Origin: Neisseria bergeri
Lineage (GTDB): Bacteria; Pseudomonadota; Gammaproteobacteria; Burkholderiales; Neisseriaceae
DNA: 64,000 nucleotides
Direction of reading: 5' to 3'
Assembly (NCBI GenBank): GCA_003044455.1
Contig: POWY01000001.1
Span: forward strand, 124,001-188,000
Shown: positions 43,435-55,820 of the stretch, piece after piece
Position numbering within the stretch: the stretch's first letter is position 1
Layout: each line of letters begins with the position of its first letter
Translations under genes and position numbers: made by a program
The notes under the pieces: model-generated
Seen by the model: the letters and a program-made list of their open reading frames with translations, nothing else
Told to the model about the DNA's origin: nothing
The model's database searches: none

Positions 43435-44202
43435 TCAGAGGCGCACTTCGATGCCGGCTTCGCGCATAGCGCGTTTGGCTTCGCGGATGGCGATTTCCCC
43501 GAAATGGAAAATGCCGGCGGCAAGTACGGCATCGGCTTTGCCTTCGGTTATGCCTTCAATCAGATGCCGGACATTGCCGACCCCGCCGGAGGCGATGACG
43601 GGGATGTCGACGGCTTCGGCAACGGCGCGGGTCAGCGGCAGGTTGAAACCCTGTTTCGTCCCGTCCCTGTCCATACCGGTGAGCAGGATTTCGCCCGCGC
43701 CGCGTTTTTGCATTTCGACCGCCCATTCCACAGCATCCAAACCGGTCGGATTGCGCCCGCCGTGGGTAAAGATTTCCCAGCGTGTGTTTTCGGGGTTGGC
43801 GGCTTTGGCATCGACGGCGGCGACGATGGCTTGCGAACCGAAAAATCCGGCGGCTTCGTCAATCAGGTCGGGACGGGTAACGGCGGCGGTGTTGATGCTG
43901 ACTTTATCCGCGCCGGCATTGAGCAGGCGGCGGATGTCGGCAACGGTGCGTACGCCGCCGCCGACGGTCAGCGGGATGAAGACTTGTCCGGCAACTTCTT
44001 CGATGATGTGCAGGATGGTGTCGCGGTTGTCGGATGAGGCGGTGATGTCGAGGAAGGTCAATTCGTCCGCGCCTTCGCCGTTGTAGCGTTTGGCGGCTTC
44101 GACGGGGTCGCCCGCGTCGCGCAAACCGATGAAGTTCACGCCTTTGACGACGCGCCCGTCTTTTACGTCGAGACAGGGGATGATGCGTTTTGCCAGTGCC
44201 AT
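43435..44202 (-). CDS. hisF: Imidazole glycerol phosphate synthase subunit HisF
   Basis: A 255-residue TIM-barrel cyclase subunit that closes the imidazole ring using ammonia from HisH. Seen: N-terminal [20 protein letters not shown] with the catalytic Asp11-type residue, FLDITAS, and [13 protein letters not shown] with the second catalytic Asp. Twelve bases after hisA. Confidence 0.96.
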   Translation of the reverse strand: MALAKRIIPCLDVKDGRVVKGVNFIGLRDAGDPVEAAKRYNGEGADELTFLDITASSDNRDTILHIIEEVAGQVFIPLTVGGGVRTVADIRRLLNAGADKVSINTAAVTRPDLIDEAAGFFGSQAIVAAVDAKAANPENTRWEIFTHGGRNPTGLDAVEWAVEMQKRGAGEILLTGMDRDGTKQGFNLPLTRAVAEAVDIPVIASGGVGNVRHLIEGITEGKADAVLAAGIFHFGEIAIREAKRAMREAGIEVRL

Positions 44203-44214
44203 AATCGGATGCCT

Positions 44215-44952
44215 TTAGTCGAGGGAATCTGCCAGTTGCTGCGCTTGGGCAAAATCGATGCTGCCCTCGTAAATCGCGCGGCCGGTAATCGCGCCTGCTA
44301 CGCCACGTTTTTCGGCGGCGCACAGGGCGCGGATGTCGTCCAAGCCGGTCAGTCCGCCGGAAGCGATGACGGGAATGCGGACGGCTTGGGCGAGTTTGAC
44401 CGTCGCGTCGATGTTCACGCCGCTCATCATACCGTCGCGCCCGATGTCGGTGTAGATGATGCTGTTGACACCGTCGTCTTCAAAGCGTTTTGCCAAATCA
44501 ATCACATGATGCCCGGTTACGGTTGCCCAGCCGTCGATGGCGGCCATACCGTCTTTGGCATCCAGCCCGACGATAATCCTGCCGGGGAAGGCTTTGCACG
44601 CCTCGCGCACGAAGTCGGGGTTTTTGACTGCCGCCGTGCCGATAATCACATCGTTCAGGCCCAAATCCAAATATTGTCCGATGGTTTTCAAATCGCGTAT
44701 GCCGCCGCCGAGCTGTACGGGGATGTCTTTGGCGACGGCGGCAAGGATGTCTTTGATGGCGGGCAGGTTTTGCGGAACGCCGGCAAACGCGCCGTTCAAA
44801 TCTACCAGATGCAGGCGGCGCGCGCCTTGTTTGAACCAGTGCAGCGCAGTTTCGGCGGGCGAATCGGAAAAGACGGTCGCCTTTTCCATCAGCCCTTGTT
44901 TCAGGCGGACGCAGCGTCCTTCTTTCAAATCGATGGCGGGTATCAGCAGCAT
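44215..44952 (-). CDS. hisA: ProFAR isomerase HisA
   Basis: A 245-residue TIM-barrel isomerase (step 4). Seen: [19 protein letters not shown], with the catalytic Asp8, QLGGGIRDL, and [13 protein letters not shown], with the second catalytic Asp. The start is the ATG at 44952 after AAGGAG; the frame stays open far upstream through hisH, but that is an accident of codon use. Thirty-two bases after hisH. Confidence 0.95.
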   Translation of the reverse strand: MLLIPAIDLKEGRCVRLKQGLMEKATVFSDSPAETALHWFKQGARRLHLVDLNGAFAGVPQNLPAIKDILAAVAKDIPVQLGGGIRDLKTIGQYLDLGLNDVIIGTAAVKNPDFVREACKAFPGRIIVGLDAKDGMAAIDGWATVTGHHVIDLAKRFEDDGVNSIIYTDIGRDGMMSGVNIDATVKLAQAVRIPVIASGGLTGLDDIRALCAAEKRGVAGAITGRAIYEGSIDFAQAQQLADSLD

Positions 44953-44984
44953 AATTTTTCTCCTTGTGCGAGGCCGTGTCCGGC

Positions 44985-45623
44985 TTACCAGTTTAAAAAG
45001 TTTTTCAACATCGTCAGCCCGGCATCGTGGCTTTTTTCGGTGTGAAATTGCGTGGCGAATACGTTGTCTTTGCCGACGATGCAGGCAAACGGGGACGGGT
45101 AGTCGCTTTCGCCCAATATGGTTTCGGGATTTTCGGGGTCGAAATAGTAGCTGTGGACGAAGTAAAAACGCGTGTCTTGGGGGATGCCTTGAAAAAGCGG
45201 GTGGTTTTGGGTTTGGCGCACGGTGTTCCAGCCCATATGCGGGACTTTCAGACGGCATCCCTGCCGGTCGCGGAGGTCGCGGGCAAAGCGTCTGACTTTG
45301 CCGCCGAACCAGCCCAAGCCGTCGGTGTTTCCTTCTTCGCTGTGGTCGAATAAAAGTTGCGCGCCGACGCAGATTCCGAAAAAGGGTTTGTTTTTTAAGG
45401 CATCTTTGACTGCCTCGTCCAAGCCGCCGCGCGTCAGTGCCGCCATACAGTCGGGCATCGCGCCCTGCCCGGGAAAAATGACTTTGTCGGCGCGGGACAC
45501 GCGGTCTGGGTCGCCGCTTAAAAAGATCTCGGTATTTTTTCCGGCAAGCTGCCCCGCCGTCCGGACGGATTTCAATACGGAATGCAGGTTGCCCATACCG
45601 TAATCGATAATGGCGGTTTGCAT
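44985..45623 (-). CDS. hisH: Imidazole glycerol phosphate synthase, glutaminase subunit HisH
   Basis: A 212-residue class I glutamine amidotransferase that feeds ammonia to HisF. Seen: [22 protein letters not shown], the nucleophile in [15 protein letters not shown], and [10 protein letters not shown] with the catalytic His and Glu. First gene of hisH-hisA-hisF-hisI; GAGGAGGAAGCC before the start. Confidence 0.95.
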   Translation of the reverse strand: MQTAIIDYGMGNLHSVLKSVRTAGQLAGKNTEIFLSGDPDRVSRADKVIFPGQGAMPDCMAALTRGGLDEAVKDALKNKPFFGICVGAQLLFDHSEEGNTDGLGWFGGKVRRFARDLRDRQGCRLKVPHMGWNTVRQTQNHPLFQGIPQDTRFYFVHSYYFDPENPETILGESDYPSPFACIVGKDNVFATQFHTEKSHDAGLTMLKNFLNW

Positions 45624-45686
45624 GGCTTCCTCCTCTTTTTTTGCAATATGGCTGCGATTTTAACAAACAAATGTGCCGGGCTGATA

Positions 45687-45727
45687 AAAATGCCGTCTGA
45701 AAACGGGAATCTGTCTTCAGACGGCAT
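45687..45727. terminator. Inverted DUS pair, pta terminator
   Basis: AAAATGCCGTCTGAA / TTCAGACGGCAT arms with a 14-base loop, between pta and the his cluster. Confidence 0.75.
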
Positions 45728-45753
45728 AGGGTTCAAACCCGGAAAGCCGTTTG

Positions 45754-47256
45754 TCAGCCTTCCATTTGTTTTGCCTGAACGGCAGTCAGGGCGATGGTGA
45801 ACACGATGTCTTCCACCAGCGCGCCGCGGGAGAGGTCGTTGACCGGTTTGCGCAGGCCTTGCAGCAGCGGGCCGACGCTCAAGACGTTGGCACTGCGTTG
45901 GACGGCTTTATAGGTGCAGTTGCCGGTGTTCAGGTCGGGGAAGACCAAAACGGTTGCCTGTCCTGCCACCGGGCTGCCCGGAGCTTTCGATTTGCCCACG
46001 CCCGGCACGGTTGCCGCATCATATTGCAGCGGGCCGTCGATGGCGAGGTCGGGGCGTTTTTCCCGGGCAAGTTTGGTGGCTTCGATGACGGTATCGACAT
46101 CGGGGCCGCTGCCGGAGTTGACGGTGGAGTAGGAAATCATTGCCACTTTCGGGTCGATGCCGAAGGCTTTTGCGGAATCGGCAGACTGGATGGCGATGTC
46201 GGCAAGCTGTTGCGCGGTCGGGTTCGGATTGACCGCGCAGTCGCCGAAGACGAGGACTTGGTTGGGCAGCAGCATAAAGAATACGCTGGATACGAGGCTT
46301 GCACCCGGTGCGGTTTTAATCAGTTGCAAGGCGGGGCGGATGGTGTTGGCGGTGGTGTGAACCGCGCCGGATACCAAGCCGTCCACATCGTTTTGCGCCA
46401 TCATCATCGTACCGAGTACCACGGTGTCTTGCAGTTGCTTGCGCGCGTCTTCGGGTGTCAGACCTTTGGATTTGCGCAGTTCGCACATCGGCCCGACGTA
46501 TTGTTCGACCAATGAGGCGGGATCGACGATTTCCAAAGAGTCGGGCAGGGTGATACCGCGTTCTTTGGCAACGGCTTCGACTTCTTCGCGTTTGGCAAGC
46601 AGGACGCAGCGGGCAATGCCTTTTTCGTGACAGATGGCGGCGGCTTGGACGGTGCGCGGCTCGGCACCTTCCGGCAGGACGATGCGTTTGCCGGCTTGGC
46701 GGGCGAAGTCAATCAGGTTGTAGCGGAATTGGGCGGGCGAAAGGCGTTTGGTTTGTCGGTTTGCCAATACGGATACGTCTTTCAGCGCGTCGCTCGAACC
46801 GAAGAAGGTCAGGCCGGTTTTTTCAGCAGCCGCTTCGGCAACGGAGGCTGCCGTACCGTCCACGACAAAACCTTCCAATACGCCCGGCGCGGCGGCGAAG
46901 AACTGTTTGGCAAGGTTTAATTGGTGTGCCAGTTCGTCGGCATCGGCATTGTCGGAACGGACGGCGAAGACGGCTGCCGCGTCAAGGGACAATGCCAGTT
47001 CGACGTTTTTGCCTGCGAGGTAGATTTTGTCGGCATCGGGCACGATGCCTTCGATGACGAGGTTGGCGGCATCGAGTGCGGCAACTTTGCCGACCAGTGC
47101 GTCGAACCAGTCGTCGCTTTTGCCTTGCGCGAGCAGGGTTTCGGCGGTTGCGTCAACGGCTTGGAAAACTTGTGCGTCCAGTGCTTTTGCAAAGGCTTGT
47201 GCGGCGGCGGAGGCGTTCAGTCCGGCAGATACGGGTACGATGAGTACTTTTGCCAT
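45754..47256 (-). CDS. pta: Phosphate acetyltransferase
   Basis: A 500-residue enzyme converting acetyl-CoA and phosphate to acetyl phosphate. Seen: an N-terminal P-loop-like half with a degenerate nucleotide site (about 1-165) and the PTA_PTB catalytic domain from about 180 ([16 protein letters not shown] ... [16 protein letters not shown] ... [19 protein letters not shown]). It is shorter than E. coli Pta (714) because the middle DRTGG domain is missing, as in other Neisseria. Acetyl phosphate can also phosphorylate response regulators such as MisR. Monocistronic, AAAGGATATATT before the start. Confidence 0.93.
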   Translation of the reverse strand: MAKVLIVPVSAGLNASAAAQAFAKALDAQVFQAVDATAETLLAQGKSDDWFDALVGKVAALDAANLVIEGIVPDADKIYLAGKNVELALSLDAAAVFAVRSDNADADELAHQLNLAKQFFAAAPGVLEGFVVDGTAASVAEAAAEKTGLTFFGSSDALKDVSVLANRQTKRLSPAQFRYNLIDFARQAGKRIVLPEGAEPRTVQAAAICHEKGIARCVLLAKREEVEAVAKERGITLPDSLEIVDPASLVEQYVGPMCELRKSKGLTPEDARKQLQDTVVLGTMMMAQNDVDGLVSGAVHTTANTIRPALQLIKTAPGASLVSSVFFMLLPNQVLVFGDCAVNPNPTAQQLADIAIQSADSAKAFGIDPKVAMISYSTVNSGSGPDVDTVIEATKLAREKRPDLAIDGPLQYDAATVPGVGKSKAPGSPVAGQATVLVFPDLNTGNCTYKAVQRSANVLSVGPLLQGLRKPVNDLSRGALVEDIVFTIALTAVQAKQMEG

Positions 47257-47497
47257 AATATATCCTTTCGTATGCTGCGGTGTGCGGCATATGTGGTTGG
47301 AAGTGTTGGGATTTGAGGGGAAATGTCGGGATAGGCTATTTCCCGTCCGGTTTGCGCAAACAGGTGTTTTCTGTTTTTGGGCGGCAGCCGATTTTACACT
47401 GCCGCGTGTTTTTATATTAACAAATAAATTATGTTTTCAACAAGATAAATATCGTCAGGCATCGTTATGCCTTTCAGACGGCATCGTGTCCCCTGCC

Positions 47498-48583
<1,086 letters not shown>

Positions 48584-50101
48584 TTATTTGAAGGCGTATT
48601 TTTTCAGTATGAATACGGGCAGGCCTGAAAACAGTACCAGCATAAGGGCATACGGGGTGGCGGCGGCATATTGTGCGTCTGACGTGTATTCCCAAACGGC
48701 GGTGGAGAGCGTGTGGACATCATCTGCGGTCAGCAGCAGGGTGGCGGTCAGTTCTTTCATCAGGTTGAGGAAGACGAGTGCGAATGCGGCGGTAATGCCG
48801 GGCAGGATGGACGGCAGCACCAACGTCCTGAAAATAAAGAAGTGTCCGCGCCCCAATGTTGCGCCGACCTGTTCCATGCCTTTGGGGAATTGTTCCAAGG
48901 AAGTCCTCAGGGTGGTTTGCGCCATCGGCAGGTAAAGCATGAAATAGGCAAGGACGACGACGATAAAGGTTTGGTAAACGGATGGTGCATAGTTGATGCT
49001 GAAATAAATCAGCGACAAGGCGATCACCAGGCCGGGTACGGCGTGCAGCAGGAAGGGCAGCCTGTCTATCCATACGGTCAGCAGATTGCGGTAGCGGACG
49101 GATGCCCAAACCAAGGGCAATGCGCACAAAATGGTCAATAATGCGCCGGCGGCGGATACGCCCATCGATCGGGCAAATGCATCGAATACGGATACGAGTT
49201 CAAATGTGCCGGACGAGCCGACCATCATCCAGCGGATAAGGATGCCGAATGGGATGACGATGCTTAAAACCAGCAGCGAGCCAAGAAAAAATACTGTGCA
49301 GATTTGCGCGGGCAGCTTCATCGTTTTGACCGGGTAGGGGCGGGCAACGCCTTTGCCGCTGTGATAGAGCTTGGTTTTTCCACGGAAAATGCTTTCTCCA
49401 AATACGACGATGCCGCACACTGCCATTAAAACGGCGGACAGCAGCGCGGCGGTGTTATTGTCGAACGACATTTCGTATTCTTGGAAAATGGCGGTGGTAA
49501 AGGTCGGATAGTTGAGTATCGATACTGCACCGAATTCAATCAGCATGTGCAGCGCAATCAGCAGGATGCTGCTGCCGATGGCAGGTTTGAGTTGGGGAAG
49601 TATGGCGGAAAAGAAAGTTTGCAGGCGGCTTTTACCCAAGGAAAGGCTGACTTCTTCAAACGACAGGCTGATGCGTTTGAGAGCTGCCTCGACCGGTAGG
49701 TAGGCGAGGGGAAAAGACGATAGGCTCATAATCATAACGGTTCCCCAAAATCCCTCCACGCGGAAAGTCAGGCTGATCCATGTAAAGCAGCTGACAAATG
49801 CAGGTATGCATAAGGGCAGAGTAATTGCCGTCTGAAAAAAGGTTTTGCCGAAAAAGCGGTAACGTTGGAACAGGACGGCGCAGGTAATGCCCAAAACGAT
49901 AGAAATCAGGGTAACGCCGAACATCAGCATCAGGGTGTTTCCCAGCAAATCAAACATGCGTGGGCGGAACAGCAGTTCGTAGGCGCGTGTTGCACCGACC
50001 TGCCACGAACGCATGGCGACATAAAGGAAAGGAAGGGTCAGTGGCAAGGCGATAAGCAGGATGAGGGCGGTCAGCCATGAGGGTATTTTGTTGCGGGACA
50101 T
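48584..50101 (-). CDS. fbpB: Ferric iron ABC transporter permease
   Basis: A 505-residue fused permease with two six-helix halves, each with an EAA loop (VEAALKRISLSFEEVSLSLGKSRLQTFF and FPKGMEQVGATLGRGHFFIFR). Fe3+ enters through this subunit. Sixty-four bases after fbpA; that gap may set the higher level of FbpA relative to FbpB and FbpC. Confidence 0.94.
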   Translation of the reverse strand: MSRNKIPSWLTALILLIALPLTLPFLYVAMRSWQVGATRAYELLFRPRMFDLLGNTLMLMFGVTLISIVLGITCAVLFQRYRFFGKTFFQTAITLPLCIPAFVSCFTWISLTFRVEGFWGTVMIMSLSSFPLAYLPVEAALKRISLSFEEVSLSLGKSRLQTFFSAILPQLKPAIGSSILLIALHMLIEFGAVSILNYPTFTTAIFQEYEMSFDNNTAALLSAVLMAVCGIVVFGESIFRGKTKLYHSGKGVARPYPVKTMKLPAQICTVFFLGSLLVLSIVIPFGILIRWMMVGSSGTFELVSVFDAFARSMGVSAAGALLTILCALPLVWASVRYRNLLTVWIDRLPFLLHAVPGLVIALSLIYFSINYAPSVYQTFIVVVLAYFMLYLPMAQTTLRTSLEQFPKGMEQVGATLGRGHFFIFRTLVLPSILPGITAAFALVFLNLMKELTATLLLTADDVHTLSTAVWEYTSDAQYAAATPYALMLVLFSGLPVFILKKYAFK

Positions 50102-50165
50102 AAATCGGATTCGGATAGAAAACGGTCGGACAGCAGGGTTGTCCGACCGTTTGAACGGAAAGAGT

Positions 50166-51173
<1,008 letters not shown>

Positions 51174-51216
51174 CTAATGAATGAGGGTGTATATCTTGTT
51201 AAGACATAACGGATGT

Positions 51217-51254
51217 AGTGTATTCCTTCTTTTTTATAAATGCAAATAATTATT
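51217..51254 (-). promoter_or_regulatory. fbpA promoter with Fur box
   Basis: Minus strand: -35 TTGCAT (51240-51245), 17-bp spacer, -10 TACACT (51217-51222). A 19-base Fur-like AATAATTATTTGCATTTAT (51236-51254) covers the -35. Iron repression of this operon through Fur is established in Neisseria. Confidence 0.65.
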
Positions 51255-51412
51255 TTTTTAAATTTGTTGTTGTCCAATCCGGTTATTGTTTGTTCTGACT
51301 TGTATTTTTTTCCGTGCATCGCGCCCGTAAGGCGGAAGCGGCGGGTAATGCGTGTCGGAATGTGGGTAAAGGCGGTATTTTGACTTGTCGGAATGCTTGA
51401 GAACCTCTCCCT

Positions 51413-51883
51413 TTAAAACGCCGTCTGAACAGGGTTGCCGGAATAGTATTGCCATCCCAGCAGATACAGTTTGTCGGGGTCTTGCCAATATTGTTCATCC
51501 AAGCTGTTCAGCAGTGAGGCGGTTTTGTTGTCGAGATGTTTTGTTATATCCCACATTTCTTTCAGGTTTTTACCTTCCGATTGGAGGTGGCGGATTTCTT
51601 TGTCCAATGCGTCTGCCGCCCGATGGATCAGTATTGCGCTGTGTACCGCGCCGATTTTTTTCAGAACGGAACAAGTCTTTTCGGCAGCGGGAAAACCCCA
51701 GTTGCAGACAAATTGCAGTATGCCGCCGTTGCCGATGTCGGCTTCTGCCCGCCAAATTAAAACCAGCTCCTGTTCCCGTCCGTCCATGCTTTCGAGTTTG
51801 CCGTCATGCTGTTCAAAAAGTTTGTCCACCGCCTGCCACATCATCTGTTCGAAGCGGTCGGTTTGGGTATCCGTATCGGTCAT
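51413..51883 (-). CDS. DMP19-family (DUF4375) protein
   Basis: A 156-residue acidic protein. The core RAEADIGNGGILQFVCNWGFPAAEKTCSVLKKIGAVHSAILIHRAADAL (about 45-93) matches the DUF4375 family, whose neisserial member DMP19 is a DNA mimic that keeps a transcription factor off its DNA. Many Asp/Glu residues fit a DNA-mimic surface, but whether this is DMP19 itself or a paralogue I cannot tell. The last codons (NPVQTAF) come from DUS-like sequence. It lies between fbpA and argH and is probably transcribed alone. Confidence 0.65.
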   Translation of the reverse strand: MTDTDTQTDRFEQMMWQAVDKLFEQHDGKLESMDGREQELVLIWRAEADIGNGGILQFVCNWGFPAAEKTCSVLKKIGAVHSAILIHRAADALDKEIRHLQSEGKNLKEMWDITKHLDNKTASLLNSLDEQYWQDPDKLYLLGWQYYSGNPVQTAF

Positions 51884-51901
51884 AGTGTTTTTGCCTTTTA
51901 A

Positions 51902-51932
51902 AAATGCCGTCTGAACATTTCTTCAGACGGCA
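51902..51932. terminator. Inverted DUS pair, argH terminator
   Basis: AAATGCCGTCTGAA / TTCAGACGGCAT hairpin just past the argH stop. Confidence 0.75.
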
Positions 51933-51940
51933 TCGGGGAG

Positions 51941-53317
51941 TTAAGCCAACACTTCACGCCAGCGTTTGACTTGGAAACGGACTTGTTCAGGCGCGGTGCC
52001 GCCCAAGTGGTTGCGGGCGTTGAGGCTGCCTTCGGGTGTCAGCACGCTGTAAACATCTTCAGCAATCAAATCGCTGAAACCTTGCAGGACTTCAAGCGGC
52101 AGTTCGCTCAAATCAACACCGGCTTCATCGGCGTGTCGCACGGCTTGGGCGACGACTTCGTGGGCATCGCGGAAGGGCATACCTTTTTTGACCAGATAAT
52201 CCGCCAAGTCGGTGGCGGTGGCAAAACCCTGCATCATGGCGGCGCGCATATTGCTGGGTTTGACGGTTACGCCGCGCATCATATCGGCGTAAATCCGCAA
52301 CGTGTCGATAAGCGTGTCGGCGGTGTCAAACAGCGGTTCTTTGTCTTCCTGATTGTCTTTGTTGTACGCCAAGGGCTGCGATTTCATCAGGGTAATCAGA
52401 CCGATAAGGTGTCCGATGACTCGGCCGGATTTGCCGCGCACGAGTTCGGGTACGTCGGGATTTTTCTTCTGCGGCATAATGGACGAACCCGTACAGAAGC
52501 GGTCGGCAATATCGATAAAGCCGAAACGCGGGCTCATCCACAAAATCAATTCTTCAGACAGGCGGCTCAGGTGAACCATAACCAGCGAGGCGGCGGCGGT
52601 GAACTCGACGGCAAAATCGCGGTCGGATACGGCATCGAGCGAGTTTTGGCAGATTTGTTCAAAGCCGAGCAGTTCGGCGGTAATTTCGCGCCGAATCGGA
52701 TAGGTCGTACCGGCAAGGGCGGCTGCGCCGAGCGGCATACGGTTGACGCGGCGGCGGCAGTCCGCCATCCGTTCGTTATCGCGGCCGAGCATTTCGACGT
52801 AGGCGAGCATATGGTGCCCGAAGCTGACAGGCTGGGCGACTTGCAGATGGGTAAAACCGGGCATAACGGTTTCGGCGTTTTGTTCCGCTAAATCCAGTAA
52901 TGCCGTCTGAAGGTTTTGAATCAGGTTTTGGATAACGGTAATCTGGTCGCGCAGCCACAGGCGGATGTCGGTGGCGACTTGGTCGTTGCGGCTGCGGCCG
53001 GTGTGCAGGCGTTTGCCCGCGTCGCCGATTTTGTCGGTCAGGCGGCGTTCGATGTTCATGTGGACATCTTCCAAATCGGACGACCATTCGATTTTGCCGC
53101 TGCGGATTTCTTCAAGGATTTCCGCCATACCTCGGCGGATGTCCGCCAAATCGCCTTCGTCCAACACGCCGGTTTCTTTCAGCATTTGCGCGTGGGCGAG
53201 CGAGCCTTGGATGTCCCATTCGGCAAGGCGTTGGTCGAAACCGATGGAGGCGGTGTATTGTTTGACGAGTTCGGAAACGGGTTCGTTGAAACGTCCGGAC
53301 CAGGTTTTGTCGTGCAT
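51941..53317 (-). CDS. argH: Argininosuccinate lyase
   Basis: A 458-residue lyase of the fumarase superfamily; the last step of arginine synthesis, giving arginine and fumarate. Seen: N-terminal [37 protein letters not shown], and the signature [12 protein letters not shown] (about 281-292). Normal length. Eighteen bases after galU, probably co-transcribed. Confidence 0.96.
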   Translation of the reverse strand: MHDKTWSGRFNEPVSELVKQYTASIGFDQRLAEWDIQGSLAHAQMLKETGVLDEGDLADIRRGMAEILEEIRSGKIEWSSDLEDVHMNIERRLTDKIGDAGKRLHTGRSRNDQVATDIRLWLRDQITVIQNLIQNLQTALLDLAEQNAETVMPGFTHLQVAQPVSFGHHMLAYVEMLGRDNERMADCRRRVNRMPLGAAALAGTTYPIRREITAELLGFEQICQNSLDAVSDRDFAVEFTAAASLVMVHLSRLSEELILWMSPRFGFIDIADRFCTGSSIMPQKKNPDVPELVRGKSGRVIGHLIGLITLMKSQPLAYNKDNQEDKEPLFDTADTLIDTLRIYADMMRGVTVKPSNMRAAMMQGFATATDLADYLVKKGMPFRDAHEVVAQAVRHADEAGVDLSELPLEVLQGFSDLIAEDVYSVLTPEGSLNARNHLGGTAPEQVRFQVKRWREVLA

Positions 53318-53335
53318 AAGGATTCCTTGATGTGG

Positions 53336-54205
53336 TTATTCGGTACGGTATTTTTCCAAAAGGCGGCGGAAGGGTTCGCCGGTTTCGGGGTGTTTTAGGC
53401 CGTAGGCGACGGTGGCTTCGAGGTAGCCCAGTTTGCTGCCGCAGTCGTAGCGCGTGCCTTCAAAGGGGTGCGCCAGGACAAATTCGTGATCGAGCAGCTT
53501 GGCGATGCCGTCTGTAAGCTGGATTTCGTTGCCCGCGCCGCGCGGCAGGCCGGTCAGTAAGTCGAAAATGCGCGGCGTGAGGATGTAGCGGCCGACGACG
53601 GCAAGGTTGGAGGGCGCGTCTTCGGGCTTGGGTTTTTCGACAATGCCGGTAATGCGTTGGAACTGTTTGAGCTGTTCGGTTTCGACGATGCCGTATGAGC
53701 CGGTTTGCGACGGTTCGACGGTTTCTACGCCCAAAATGCTGTTGCCGCTGCGCCCGTACACTTCGACCATTTGTTTGAGCGCGCCTTTGGGCGCATCGAT
53801 TAAGTCGTCGGCAAGAATGACGGCAAAGGGTTCGTCGCCGATGGCGGCGCGGGCGCACAAGACGGCGTGTCCCAAGCCCAGTGCTTCCGCCTGGCGGATG
53901 TAGAGGCAGGTAATGTTCGGCGGCAGGATGTTGCGGACGTGTTCCAACAATTTGTCTTTATGGCGCATTTCCAACTCGGTTTCGAGTTCGTATGCTTTGT
54001 CGAAATGGTCTTCGATGCTGCGCTTGTTGCGTCCGGTAACAAACACCATTTCCGTGCAGCCGGCTTCCACGGCTTCTTCCACGGCGTATTGGATCAGCGG
54101 CTTGTCGACGATGGGCAGCATTTCTTTCGGGCTGGCCTTGGTGGCGGGCAGGAAGCGGGTTCCCATCCCTGCGACGGGGAAGACGGCTTTTTTTATCGGT
54201 TTCAT
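53336..54205 (-). CDS. galU: UTP-glucose-1-phosphate uridylyltransferase
   Basis: A 289-residue nucleotidyltransferase making UDP-glucose for lipooligosaccharide and glycan synthesis. Seen: [36 protein letters not shown] (G-x-G-T-R and PKEM), [15 protein letters not shown], and [18 protein letters not shown] before the start. It supplies donors used by glycosyltransferases such as the one at 38720. Confidence 0.95.
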   Translation of the reverse strand: MKPIKKAVFPVAGMGTRFLPATKASPKEMLPIVDKPLIQYAVEEAVEAGCTEMVFVTGRNKRSIEDHFDKAYELETELEMRHKDKLLEHVRNILPPNITCLYIRQAEALGLGHAVLCARAAIGDEPFAVILADDLIDAPKGALKQMVEVYGRSGNSILGVETVEPSQTGSYGIVETEQLKQFQRITGIVEKPKPEDAPSNLAVVGRYILTPRIFDLLTGLPRGAGNEIQLTDGIAKLLDHEFVLAHPFEGTRYDCGSKLGYLEATVAYGLKHPETGEPFRRLLEKYRTE

Positions 54206-54232
54206 TCTTTTTCCTTTGTATTGTTTTGATGT

Positions 54233-54832
54233 TTAAAGGGCGAGTTTGCGAATTAAATCGGCGAGTGCCTGCGCGCGGTGGCTTTCGCGGTTTTTGACCT
54301 CCGCATCCAATTCGGCGGCGGTTTTGCCGTGTTCGGGCAGATAAAAATACGGGTCGTAACCGAAACCGTTTTGCCCGAGCGGGGCATCGTGCCACTGTCC
54401 GTGCCATACGCCTTCGGCAATAATCGGACGCGGGTCGTCTTTATGGCGGACAAAAACCAATACGCAGACGTAGCAGCAGCTTTTGTCGGCTTTGCCGGCA
54501 AGGTCGGCGGCAAGTTTCAGGTTGTTGGCGGTATCGGATTTGGGATTGCTGCCCGCGTAACGTGCGGAATGGATGCCCGGCGCGCCGTTTAAGGCGGCGG
54601 CACAGATGCCGCTGTCGTCGGCAAGCGCGGGCAGCCCGCTGTGTCCGGCGGCGTGCCGGGCTTTTGCCAGCGCGTTTTCGACAAAGGTAGGATAGGGTTC
54701 GGGGCATTCGGGTATGCCGAATGCGGATTGCGGCAATACGGTAATGCCGTAAGGTTTGAATAAGTTGCCGAATTCTTTGAGTTTGCCTGCATTGCCGCTT
54801 GCTAAAACGATTTTTTCCAGTTTTTCAGCCAT
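54233..54832 (-). CDS. rdgB: XTP/dITP diphosphatase (RdgB/HAM1)
   Basis: A 199-residue non-canonical purine NTP pyrophosphatase. Seen: the N-terminal IVLASGNAGKLKEF (SGNxxK substrate loop), ADDSGI, and the C-terminal GFGYDPYFYLPEHGKTAAEL. The start is the ATG at 54832 after AAAGGAACCGCC; it overlaps the preceding membrane-protein gene by 8 bases. Twenty-seven bases before galU. Confidence 0.95.
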   Translation of the reverse strand: MAEKLEKIVLASGNAGKLKEFGNLFKPYGITVLPQSAFGIPECPEPYPTFVENALAKARHAAGHSGLPALADDSGICAAALNGAPGIHSARYAGSNPKSDTANNLKLAADLAGKADKSCCYVCVLVFVRHKDDPRPIIAEGVWHGQWHDAPLGQNGFGYDPYFYLPEHGKTAAELDAEVKNRESHRAQALADLIRKLAL

Positions 54833-55058
54833 GGCGGTTCCTTTGTGGTGAGGATGGGGCGGCGTGTAGGGATTTGTGCCGCAGGTAGAGGGCGAGGCTG
54901 CCGATTTGTCCGAACAGCGCGCCGAATGCAAAAAGGAAGGAAGCGACGGCGAAGGCTTTGCTGCCGACGGTCAGCAGATAGCCGCCCAACAGGACGAGCA
55001 GCATGAATGCCAGTGTGAACAAGGCGATGAACAATAAATAAATTCTTTGGCGGCTCAT
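54825..55058 (-). CDS. Small two-helix membrane protein, unknown
   Basis: A 77-residue protein with two or three hydrophobic segments (about 5-29 and 33-58) and a basic C-terminal tail. No family recognised. Its stop lies inside the rdgB start region (8-base overlap), so rdgB translation is probably coupled to it; with galU and argH it forms a run of four co-directional genes. It may be a real conserved neisserial protein, since its frame and coupling are tidy. Confidence 0.6.
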   Translation of the reverse strand: MSRQRIYLLFIALFTLAFMLLVLLGGYLLTVGSKAFAVASFLFAFGALFGQIGSLALYLRHKSLHAAPSSPQRNRHG

Positions 55059-55126
55059 GGTGTTTGCCCGTGAAAAGGGATGTTCGGATTATAGCCGATT
55101 AGGACGGCATTCCCTAGAGGCTGGAA

Positions 55127-55158
55127 AAATGCCGTCTGAAGGGGCCTTCAGACGGCAT
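55127..55158. terminator. Inverted DUS pair, ppa terminator
   Basis: ATGCCGTCTGAAGG / CCTTCAGACGGCAT hairpin just past the ppa stop. Confidence 0.8.
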
Positions 55159-55171
55159 GGGAAGGCGGATG

Positions 55172-55705
55172 TTATGCCTGTTTGTTCCAACGTTCGATGG
55201 ATTCCTTGATGACTTTTTTCGCTTCTTCCACATCGCCCCAGGATTCGACTTTGGTTGTACCTGCTTTTTTCAGGTCTTTGTAGTGGTTGAAGTGGAATTC
55301 GATTTGTTTGATGAGCTGTTGCGGCAAATCGGACAAAGTTTTGTAGGCGTTGCCGTTGTTGCGGTCGTCGGCGGGGACGCAGACGATTTTGTCGTCCACT
55401 TCGCCGTCATCGACGAATTTCATCACGCCGATAACGCGCGCTTCCAAGAATACGCCGGTTGCCAGAGGTTGTTCGGTAACGAGCAGCACGTCCAATTCGT
55501 CGCCGTCTTCGTCCAAAGTTTGCGGAATGAAGCCGTAGTTGGTCGGTTTGGCGAAGATGGCGGGTTCGACACGGTCGAGTTGGAATGCGGCCAGTTTGCG
55601 GTTCCACTCGATTTTGTGGTTGCTGCCGGCGGGGATTTCGTTGACGACGTTGATGATGCCGCCGTCCACGTCGCCCGGGGTCAGGATTTGGTTGAAGTCT
55701 GCCAT
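55172..55705 (-). CDS. ppa: Inorganic pyrophosphatase
   Basis: A 177-residue family I soluble pyrophosphatase. Seen: IEWNRKLAAFQLDRVEP, YGFIPQTLDEDGDELDVLLVTEQPL (the D-x-DxxD metal site) and VGVMKFVDDGEVDDKIVCVP. Length is normal for the prokaryotic hexameric type. AAAGGAAACCAA before the start. Monocistronic. Confidence 0.96.
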   Translation of the reverse strand: MADFNQILTPGDVDGGIINVVNEIPAGSNHKIEWNRKLAAFQLDRVEPAIFAKPTNYGFIPQTLDEDGDELDVLLVTEQPLATGVFLEARVIGVMKFVDDGEVDDKIVCVPADDRNNGNAYKTLSDLPQQLIKQIEFHFNHYKDLKKAGTTKVESWGDVEEAKKVIKESIERWNKQA

Positions 55706-55777
55706 TTGGTTTCCTTTGTTTCTGAGGATTTGAACGGCAGGAGTATAGCAAACAAAAAGTTTGATGGAAACGCCGTC

Positions 55778-55818
55778 ATGCCGTCTGAAAAGGGTTCCGG
55801 ATATTTTCAGACGGCATT
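55778..55818. terminator. Inverted DUS pair, nudB terminator
   Basis: ATGCCGTCTGAAAA / TTTTCAGACGGCAT with a 13-base loop, followed by a T-run on the plus strand. Confidence 0.75.
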
Positions 55819-55820
55819 TT

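Noticed and set aside
44953-45666. The hisA reading frame stays open far upstream, suggesting a 483-residue fusion
   Set aside because: This part overlaps hisH in another frame, has no family likeness, and hisA has a normal start with AAGGAG at 44952. It is a shadow of GC-rich codon use.
55098-55120. dRS3-like ATTCCC repeat after the small membrane protein gene
   Set aside because: Only one half (ATTCCC) is present; the matching GGGAAT at the right distance is missing.
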